Positions 55,524-64,000 of a stretch of DNA of 64,000 bases are shown here, piece after piece. Below the pieces are notes generated by a model. That model ran no database searches and had not been told where the DNA came from. It saw only the letters and a program-made list of their open reading frames with translations. The stretch's first letter is position 1; each line of letters opens with the position of its first letter. The stretch comes from Andrena cerasifolii (lineage: Eukaryota; Arthropoda; Insecta; Hymenoptera; Andrenidae). The stretch spans positions 19,667,433 through 19,731,432 of the forward strand of contig NC_135120.1 in the NCBI RefSeq assembly GCF_050908995.1, given 5' to 3'. Made by a program: the position numbers and the translations under genes.

Positions 55524-58500
55524 ATGTCCGCCGCGAAGAGGGACCCTGCCTCCGAGCAGCTCAATCATTACAGGAGCACCCTAAAGGTACGCGTCAACGC
55601 ACGACCAAATTTCTTGTATTCTTGCCTCTCTTCCTGCGATTTGCTGGCTGATTTCTTTTGGACAGCGCGTTTGTTTTGGTCTGACTAGGCGTGCACACGA
55701 TGCCGTTAGGATTTTGCGATGTATAGAAGGGACGTTCAAGTTTCGCTTGACGAGACTTTCATTTATTCCTGCTTCCTCGAGCTCGTCGCGACTGGAAATT
55801 CGTTATTCTTCGCAGTCGTTTAGATTGCCATTTTATTCCGATTGCAAGAGTCTCTGCTTTTAATGTGTACCGGTTTGTGGTGGATTATTGGGCGAAGAAT
55901 GTTTAATGCTGTTAGTGGGAGTGATCGTGAGTTTGCGGGAGTTATGAGTAGCGCATCTCCCCCAATTCTGAGTCGAGTGGAAAATAGCAGCTTGGTTTCA
56001 GTTAATGAAAATAGAAATTCTGGCCTGCAGGATGAAAGCAAATTCGGCACTGCAGTTTAGGCATCAAAATATTATGTATCGTGTCAAGCAGATTGACTGC
56101 TGGTAATATTTCAACGTACACCCACCTATTCCGAGCGGTTCACGAAACACGCGCCATTTTTCCTGGAGTGGCGATGCAAACGAAGCTAATAATAGCAGAT
56201 CTGCATGGTTAATGATATTCGCCTTGTTAATATGGGCTGTGAACTGCCTGTCATTATAATATTCCTGAGTGTATCCTATCTGTTTAATTTTGCGCGTATT
56301 TTGCAATGCAGAATGGGTGATCGCCTCGGAGGAATTTCTTTCCCGCGCGTTATGAAAGCGATAGATAAGGTTTGATCGGCGATAACAGCTGATAGAAACG
56401 TTTGCTGGGAGAGAGTACGAGACCCCGGGGAATGTAGCACTCGGCAACACGACTCTGTTGTGAAAAAGAGTGGAATATTTGTGCGATTTAAATGGTTGAG
56501 TCGAACGTCTTAAACTGACATGACAACGTTTTGCCTGAAAATGCGCGTTGTTTGAACAACTCTCGTAACCGATGGCGTATCTTGTTTGTACTGCAGTGGA
56601 ATCATGCAATGATTATGTGAAAGACCTTTAGTTCCACTTGGCAAGATACGGAATGCGCTGTAAGCAACCTGATAGTGCGTTTGATAAATAGTTTACCTAG
56701 TGAAGTATTTCTATATTTTATATTTTATATTTTATATTTTTTATTTTATATTTTATATTTTATATTTTATATTTTATATTTTATATTTTATATTTTATAT
56801 TTTATATTTTATATTTTATATTTTATATTTTATATTTTATATTTTATATTTTATATTTTATATTTTATATTTTATATTTTATATTTTATATTTTATATTT
56901 TATATTTTATATTTTATATTTTATATTTTATATTTTATATTTTATATTTTATATTTTATATTTTATATTTTATATTTTATATTTTATATTTTATATTTTA
57001 TATTTTATATTTTATATTTTATATTTTATATTTTATATTTTATATTTTATATTTTATATTTTATATTTTATATTTTATATTTTATATTTTATATTTTATA
57101 TTTTATATTTTATATTTTATATTTTATATTTTATATTTTATATTTTATATTTTATATTTTATATTTTATATTTTATATTTTATATTTTATATTTTATATT
57201 TTATATTTTATATTTTATATTTTATATTTTATATTTTATATTTTATATTTTATATTTTATATTTTAATAATCAGGTGCTTACTAATGAGAAGCCGAAGAT
57301 TCTGTTATTATTATTTATACGGTACACAAGGCCGGATTAAGATCTCTAGAGGCCCTAAGCACTTAAATATTTTGAGGCCCCCTTATACAGGGTGATCACT
57401 TCAACGCAATGTTCGATTTTCTCAGACATTTCCGATAATTTGATTGAAAAGTGTTTCTAACAAAAGTTAGATTTTAAAATTCAGAACATTTCTATGGTGT
57501 CCCCCTTTCTCCTGACGCCGCTCTTTGCTTTAGTTTTGTAACGCGTGTGAGAAAGACACTTCGGTGAAATGACAACATAGATGGAAGCCTTACATTGAAA
57601 GCTGAAATGGAATACTGATAATAGTCTCGTTCCAATGGGAAAAAGAGCATCATTAAGGGGAGGTTTTTGCATTGCATTAAGGATGTCTTAAATTATAGAA
57701 ATATATTTTCTGTTTTATAATTAATCATTACAGACGGCACTGGGGAGTGGTTAAAGTCAAGGCGTCAAAAAATTCATCCAAATCGGTGGGACCTGTATCC
57801 CCAAAAATTTATTATCCGATTCGACTGAAACTTTTTTATTTTGAATAATTTTCCTACCACGCGCGCGTAAATTTATTTGTAATTCTGTTACGTGCACAGA
57901 GTGTCCCGGAACGTTTGCAACCTGCGACTTTTTACTTAAATCCGCCACTGCGTGTATCGAAAAATCCGCGGAACATCGCGGCCTTTGACCGCGCGAAAGG
58001 TTAAACAGATATAACTTTGTTTTCTACAGATAACGACAGAAATCGATACGGATGTACATGTGTGGTGTTTGCCTCCCACAAATTACATCTGAATTTTTCG
58101 CTAGATAATGATCGAGATCGATCCATTCTGTTGATCCACTGCGTTGATATTCGTCAGCTTATATCGGACCTGTGCGATAGAGGCACCAAGTTGCGCGGCA
58201 GAACTCCTCAGACGATATCCACGAAGCTCTGACATCGCGGAAGAAGCGCGAAAACATGCGCTCGCGTGGAAATTTCGTTCTCGTTAATTCACAGGTGAGA
58301 TTAAGTACAATTCGTGCGATCTTCCCGTTGGAAAGCGACGAACGAAATGGCCACCGAGGCGCTTTGGAAATCCTTTTCCCGTCCCTCTGGAAGTTATTTG
58401 CTTCTGAAGTCACGGAGGAGCGTGGCTGACCGGAAAGGTAATTTTGAAACAATACTGGTGACGAGGTTGTTAGTTACATAAATTCCCATGCGACTCGCGA

Positions 58501-61500
58501 CGCCTCGTCGTAGTGGCTTCAAGAAGCCACGCGAAGTGCTGCATGGGAACGAGGGAAGCTGTAAGTCGTTATAGCTTCTAATTGCTCGGTGGGAGTTAAT
58601 CGTAAATCGATTACGAAGACGTTGGTTCTCAACTGATCACTTTCTCAAGTTTTCACACCTTTTTTGCCGCCTGTGTGCTTATTTAATGAATCCGTGCCTG
58701 TTGAAAGAGCTTTTGTTACGCTTATACGAGTCCTTAAACGAGGTGGGCACGATCACCTTCTAATTTCCATGCGAAGAATTCAGTTCTATGAGTTTGCAAA
58801 GGAGGACTTCACGGAATCTTTCCGTGGTCTAGAATCTGGAATGTTAGATCGTTGTAGAATTATAGAACATCCAGGGGCGGATTTGGAGATTTGGCGCCTC
58901 TAGGTTGACAGACATTTGCCGCCCTTCTTGCGAAATATCAAATATTTTAATTTAAAAGAGTCGAGACTATTTAAAAATTAATTCAATACGGCAACTCACG
59001 AGTTACAGCTACTTCGCTATATGAAAGAGAAGTGAATTGTTTTTAAAGTTGTCTCAAGCCTCTGTGTTTAATCCTTTGTCAATTTCTTTCGCACAAATTT
59101 TGTCGCTCCCCAAAATCCGCCGCCCTAGGCTTCGCCCTGTAGGGTAATTGCGGGAGAGACGCCGCACTGGGAGAGACGCCGCACCTTCGGTATTTCAGGG
59201 TTATCGGTAATAAAATACAACACTGTCGATTTTATTTGATTTTATTTTTCGTTTAGGTTAGATTAATAAGCGAAAACGTGTTTCCATTATTACTTTTAAA
59301 GATTTTGCTATTTTTTTAGCTAAGCCTACCGCACTTTGCCTCAATAGGTTTACGTCGAGTTTACTTTTGCTATCGTAGTAGTTAAAAATTCATAGTCTTT
59401 CGTGATAGAATTTTTGTAATACGGTAAAGGAACTCTGTGGAATATTTCTCGGACAGAATAAGTCATATTCGACATAGCACTGGGAAATACGAAAGTGCGG
59501 CGTCTCTTCCGGACATTTGGGAGAGATGCCGCACTTTTATGCGCACCGTATCAGAAGGTACCTAAGTTGACTAAACGATGCTTTTAATGTTAAAAATACA
59601 AAAAAAAGTGTCTCAAAATAGATACCGTGATATCTCAAGGCAAATTATTTATTTTTCAACGACAAATCTGATAATCCAAACATATTTGTGGGCTTCTTAC
59701 TCTTTTTTCACATTTTATTTTTATTTTATGTGTAATGAATGTGGAAGGAAGAAGAAAAGACAATTAAATTTAGAAAAGCAGAAATAATATCTGCACCTAT
59801 TTATTTTTCCAATTTTATTGTATTTTATAACTGTATAAATTAAAAAGATCTTTCATTTTACTTTGCTTTTACTATTTTTTTTTAAATAAAAAGTTAAAAT
59901 AAAGAAGTTTAAATGGAAAATTAAACTTTTACACCACTCCCGCACGTGCGGCGTCTCTCCTAAAAAATGAATGTTTTTAGTTTCAATTTTTTAAGGGTGA
60001 CAAATATTACAATTTTGATTTTCTTTAATGCTAGTAGTGGGGCAAGATGTTCAACTAATAATATGAATCCTTGGAAGAAATTTTCATTGCAAAATTTAGA
60101 CACGGTGACAATTTTGCGTAAGGTGCGGCAACTGTCCCACAATTACCCTGCACAAATTCGCCCCTGGGAGCATCTATTTTATTTCGCCCCTCTGATTTGC
60201 CGCGCCGTAAACACGTTTGCAAACGTTCGTTTACGTGCGATAATTTGTTTTCCTTCGCGGAAAACGAGCGCCTGATTTACGAGGGCCATTTAAGTAGCTT
60301 TCCTTTCGCCGCGATTATGTCAGCTAGTTGAAGCGCGTATCGACGCATTCATTAGAGCGATCGAGCGCGTGTAATTTTCCGTATCCTCGAGCGAGTCATT
60401 TTTATCTGTTAACGGGCGAGATGATTGACGCGTGTCACCGATGCATTTCGCGGAACTGCAAAAAATTACGTCGCAGTCCGCCCACGCGATAGATCAGATC
60501 GGCAGAAATTGTCATTTAGGCGTCACGTACTGTCACAGATCAACCCCGATAATTGCTGCACCGAGAGGCCCACGGTTGCAACGCCATAAAAACAAATATC
60601 GGATTGCGTGACTTGGAAAAATGCTAAATATCGACGCTCCATCCGTTAACGGCGACCTGAACGCGAATGATAGACAGGGCGATCCCCGATTACAGTTTCA
60701 TTTTCGAGGATTTGTTACCGTCACTTTTAGGGGCGGTTGTTCGCTAGGGTGGCTATTATTTTCGACTTTTGAATTTTCTTCGGGGCACCCTCCGGAATAG
60801 TTCCAAATAATTAAAAAGAAATCTGTGTAAAGTTTGCCCCTGGGCCCTTAAACATTTAAACATTATTTAACAGCTCGCGAAGTCGATTTTATATAATATC
60901 CTCCAAGTTATTGATTAAATAAAAAAATATGTCAAACAAAAGTTGTAGATCCGAACAAGGAGCATCTTTTATGTTGTATTAATTTTTCTCGTGCGACAAA
61001 CGGTTTTCGAAAAAAGTCCGAAAAAATAAAAAAAACTTTTTTCCCTCAAATTTTGAAAGTTTAAATGCTTCTAGAACGCTTTTTATTTATGAAGGCAAAC
61101 AAAAAATGGAATTTTTACTTTCGAGGACTATTTTTTAAACATTTAAGGGAGGGCATATACCGAAATATGCGAAAAAGATACATTTTTTTTCTCGTATTTT
61201 CAGTGTTTGATAAGTCACGAATGTTTCCTGAAAATTTGGAACCGAAATTCGCAAAAATATCGAAGATACAGTCTCATATTTCGATATTTTCGATATTTTT
61301 GCGAATTTCAGTCCCAATTTTTCAGGAAACATTCATGACATATCAAACACTGAATATAAGAAAAAAACAAATTTTTATCTTTTCGGCATATTTCGGTATA
61401 TGCCCCCCCTTAAATGTTTAAAAAATAGTCCTCGAAACTAAAAATTCCACTTTTTTTCTTCGCCTTCATAAATAAAAAGTGTTCTAGAAGCGTTTAAACT

Positions 61501-63506
61501 TTCAAAATTTGAGGGGAAAAAAGTTTTTTTTTTTAGTTTGTCCGATTGCGCTCAAACTTTACACAGATTTTTCTTTAATTATTTGGAACTATTCTGGAGG
61601 GTGCCTCGAAGGAAACCTTGAAAATATTTTTACCAAGAGTAAATAAGAGCCACCCTATTGTTCACTGCTCGCTCTCGCATAGTGCGTAGTTTGTGGCATG
61701 TAACAGCTCTAAAATTAAATGATGGATTAGACTGAGAATTATTTTAACGCTCTTGAAGGATTCTTTAAACTTCTAAACCTTTTCGCTTTTATACTTTCCT
61801 CGCAATGTATTTTCAGCGATCGAATAGTTGTAAGCGTTCGAAGCAGACACAAAGGTAACGTGCAGTTAAATTTGTTCGACAGAGAATAGAGATTGCGTTA
61901 GTCCATGTATTAATTCGGCGCTCATCGAGTGGGACTTGGTTCAAACCACTGACCGAAACGCGACACACTGGCGCGATGATCATTACGATACCGTTCCAGA
62001 CATTACATTTTGCGCGATGCAAAATATTCCATAATCGTATCCCGTAATTACAGTTAACATTGACTAATCCGCCGTTGCGGAATTCAGCGGGATGGGCAGG
62101 TATATAGATGGGCGGTGAAACTCATGATGCATCAGAATAGTTTCACTGGACATCGAGTTAGCTAGATCCTATTCAGCGTAGAATGGTGAGACGGCTCCAC
62201 CGAAATCCATCCGCGCTTGCCTGCGCTAGTTTTCACAAAATGTTCGTCCAGTTCGTCCGAATCAATCTCCAGCTTTTCGAACGTGCGCCAACTCACCAGA
62301 AACACCAATTGCTATTTTTTCAGCGAATTCTACGTTACGAAACTTTCACTACAGTCCCTTGCGAATTGGACCCTCGTTTGCATCGAATATATTGGTCGAT
62401 ATGTAAATGCAGAGTGGGTCGAAGGTAGCGGTCCGTGGTTCGCGAGAGTAGTTCACGCGCCTGCCTCTTAGGAATTACACTATCCGGGATAACTATCGCA
62501 ACGATTGCGACATACGAAGTGGCAGGAGGATCGCGCACCGTCACTATTCTGAATAGGCCTCGTTTAGCTTGTGACAGTGGCTATTTTCCTGCGAAATCTT
62601 TACGTGCGCGGTTTATCCACTCATTCTCGTCACGCATTCCTAGCAAGCAATTACCTCTGCTGATCACACACATCGCAGGCGACTGCACATTCGAGATATT
62701 AGATCTGAGGACGGCAGGATGAAAGTTAGATCGATGGATCCCTTTTGAACGTCATCCTCCGGATAGTCTATTAATGATTCGTGATTAGGACGTTGCATAA
62801 ACCGCAGATGAATTAATAATTCTGTTTGCAGGGTGACCCGAATGTGCTGTTAACTGGCAATGGAGCACCGATCGCCCAAAAGAAGGCAAGCTTAACAGTG
62901 GGTCCACACGGGCCCATCTTGCTGCAGGACTTCGTCTATCTGGACGAAATGTCGCATTTCGACAGGGAGCGGATTCCAGAGCGCGTGGTGCACGCGAAAG
63001 GAGCTGGTACGTTCGTTCGTCACGTTCTAAGCGTATCAGGGACTGTTCGCTGTATCGCAGAGCGAAAATGATTTCTCCAAAAGATTTCCCTTGGAAGGTC
63101 TCTGTAAATAAGAATTTATGTAAAAAAAAGAACAGATCCTGGAATGCTTGTTACTGTCAAACGCCAAGTAGGTCATATATTTGAAGCATATTGTTATTAG
63201 CGATAAAGTAAGCAAAGCGTTGAGTAGTCGCAATCTAAGGTGATAAAATGCTGAATGTTGAAGCTCTAGATAATAAAACTCTTTGATTGTTGGAGCAATC
63301 GGGGCAAGCGCCGTAGCCGCAAGGTCCCTGAGCATTACACTGGCTCTCTTTCGTATGGTTGCAGGTGCTTTCGGCTATTTCGAAGTTACCCACGACATTA
63401 CGAAATATACCAAGGCGAAGGTCTTCTCCTCCATCGGGAAACGGACGCCCATCGCTGCGAGATTCTCGACCGTGGGTGGCGAGTCGGGCTCAGCTGACAC
63501 GGTCAG
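55524..63506 (+). CDS. Cat: Catalase, first three coding exons (runs off the window)
   Basis: Haem enzyme that breaks hydrogen peroxide into water and oxygen, usually peroxisomal. Exons: 55,524-55,586; 62,832-63,006; 63,365-63,506. Phases close at both joints and the last exon ends in phase 2, so the gene continues past the window. Exon 1 reads MSAAKRDPASEQLNHYRSTL. Exon 2 covers NVLLTGNGAPIAQKK and DEMSHFDRERIPERVVHAKG. With this start the catalytic His of RVVHAKG is residue 75, the position in human catalase. Exon 3 covers AFGYFEVTHDITKYTKAKVF and ARFSTVGGESGSADTVR. Intron 1 is 7.2 kb and packed with repeats. The same frame is open upstream to an ATG at 55,248, which could add 92 residues. 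Confidence 0.95.
55587..56711. other. Catalase intron 1, left part
   Basis: No gene recognised. A minus-strand frame at 56,064-56,609 has no recognisable domain. Confidence 0.45.
56712..57266. repeat. Heptamer satellite (ATATTTT)n
   Basis: About 555 bp, roughly 79 copies of a 7-bp unit ATATTTT. It is nearly perfect, with one T-insertion variant near 56,740. Because 7 is prime to 3, two of the three plus-strand frames stay open throughout and give a meaningless FYILYFI repeat. It lies in catalase intron 1. Confidence 0.97.
57325..57395. mobile_element. hAT-like element end (fragment)
   Basis: AAGGCCGGATTAAGATCTCT followed by GAGGCCCTAAGC and GAGGCCCCC resembles the left end of hAT-type MITEs such as that at 32,363. 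I see no matching right end close by. Confidence 0.4.
57760..57850 (-). repeat. Dispersed repeat also found at 9.6 kb
   Basis: In complement this matches the segment at about 9,600-9,660: shared AAGTTTCAGTCGAATCGGAT and ACAGGTCCCACCG blocks in the same order with diverged spacing. It appears to be a diverged copy of the TTAA-type family. CATTAAGGGG edges near 57,652 may belong to the same insertion. Confidence 0.5.
57851..58871. other. Catalase intron 1, no gene recognised
   Basis: Open frames are short and unremarkable, and no element boundary is clear. Confidence 0.4.
58872..60166. mobile_element. hAT-type element interrupted by another element
   Basis: The left end is CAGGGGCGGATTTGG, and at 60,155-60,166 the sequence AATTCGCCCCTG is a matching inverted end. 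The flanks AGAACATC and GGAGCATC agree at 6 of 8 positions, a plausible old 8-bp hAT duplication. Between 59,142 and 60,148 sits a separate element. Without it the hAT element would be about 290 bp. Internal CAAAATCCGCCGCCCTAGG mirrors the left end. Confidence 0.65.
59142..60148. mobile_element. Non-coding element, repeated GAGACGCCGCAC motif
   Basis: The ends are inverted repeats GGGTAATTGCGGGA and GGGTAATTGTGGGA (right end in complement). Flanks TGTA and TGCA may be a 4-bp duplication. The motif GGGAGAGACGCCGCAC occurs twice in tandem 17 bp apart at the left end. It is inverted and then direct at 59,497-59,536, inverted near 59,947, and as a diverged inverted copy at the right end. The AT-rich interior has no recognised protein. 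The layout parallels the elements at 16.2 and 20.3 kb. Confidence 0.78.
60167..60744. other. Catalase intron 1, no gene recognised
   Basis: Nothing supportable beyond intron sequence. Confidence 0.4.
60745..61657. mobile_element. Large palindromic foldback element, TA-flanked
   Basis: The edges are TA-GGGTGGCT and AGCCACCC-TA. The arms pair over most of the 913 bp: GGCACCCTCCGGAATAGTTC against its near-complement, through CATATACCGAAATATGC and its complement, with the centre near 61,280. Arm identity is high and there is no coding capacity. Confidence 0.87.
61658..62831. other. Catalase intron 1, right end
   Basis: No separate gene recognised. Ends at the acceptor ctgtttgcag before exon 2. 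Confidence 0.45.
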
Positions 63507-64000
63507 GTAATTGCGGCTGATTTTTCAAACGCACGCGTGTTTATTTTCACCGAGGTTTCGGATTGCCATTGATGTTCCTCCAACTGTAATTGATTGTTTC
63601 TGTGGAACGTTCATACGAAAGCTGGTGGCATGTTTTACACGAAGCAATCACGGCGAACGACAGCTCGAACCGCTTTCTGAGTAACGACACTAAGAAACCC
63701 TACAAGTTACAACCGTAAATCATGAAACAATTGTACTCCCAAGGAGTGACAGTAGGCCCATGCACGACTAATGGGAATCAAACGGCCATAAATCAACGAA
63801 TACCCGTACGGCATGACACCGGTGACCACAGCTCCCTTTCTGGTTTGCGCGGCGATGTTACGGCAGCGAAATAAATTTAAATACCGTGCCCGCTGTCCGG
63901 CGCGCGTCCAGTAATTGAACAACATACGAGGATTCGTGGCAGATAAACCGTTTCAAATGACACTGTTTTTCTACAAGTCTAGTTCGATAAGTTTGAAGGA
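63507..64000. other. Catalase intron 3, partial
   Basis: Starts at donor CAG|gtaattg. No further catalase exon is visible before the window ends. Confidence 0.6.

Noticed and set aside
56675..57395. Two overlapping frames of more than 200 codons made of a Phe/Tyr/Ile/Leu repeat
   Set aside because: Translation of the 7-bp satellite; no real protein.
1..64000. tRNA, rRNA and CRISPR-like arrays
   Set aside because: I read for B-box-like motifs and regularly spaced direct repeats and found none that hold up; the periodic repeats present are microsatellites or transposon motifs.

Overview
The window is eukaryotic nuclear DNA from an insect. The genes are split by short GT-AG introns, their proteins read as insect orthologues of animal housekeeping genes, and the intergenic DNA is full of small DNA transposons. 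Very CpG-rich stretches (about 4.8-8.3 kb and 10.7-20 kb) beside AT-rich ones suggest Hymenoptera (bee, ant or wasp). That order-level guess is inference.

Left part (1-26 kb). A minus-strand gene of unknown identity contributes two alternative N-termini. One is a pair of exons (25,964-25,873 and 21,508-21,426). The other is a separate first coding exon (5,455-5,173). Both end in the same splice phase and would join common exons left of the window. The rest is intronic or intergenic DNA with microsatellites and many MITE-like elements: four palindromic foldbacks, a Tc1-like element reduced to its DNA-binding domain, and two members of an apparently shared, unnamed element architecture.

Middle part (26-50 kb) is a dense gene block. 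Deoxyhypusine synthase (minus, 7 exons) lies head-to-head with a single-exon PRC1/fascetto-type microtubule bundler (plus). Next come the RNA helicase maleless/DHX9 (plus, 9 exons) and the kinesin/JNK adaptor JIP3/sunday driver (plus, 14 shared coding exons and two mutually exclusive terminal exons). I joined exons by homology and checked that every splice phase closes. A 5'-truncated LINE sits antisense in a sunday driver intron.

Right part (50-64 kb) is transposon-rich. It holds a mariner fragment, a TTAA-flanked element, about 79 copies of a heptamer satellite, a hAT-type element with another element nested in it, and a 0.9 kb foldback. The first three coding exons of catalase (plus) are also here; the gene runs off the right edge.

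The most unusual signal is a group of non-coding elements (16.2-17.8, 20.3-21.2, 59.1-60.1 kb, possibly 28.9 kb). Their sequences differ, but the layout is the same: a GGG(G)-type end (GGGTAAAT or GGGTAATT in all but the 20.3 kb element), two tandem copies of an element-specific motif 17-18 bp apart at the left end, one copy at the right end, and inverted copies inside.
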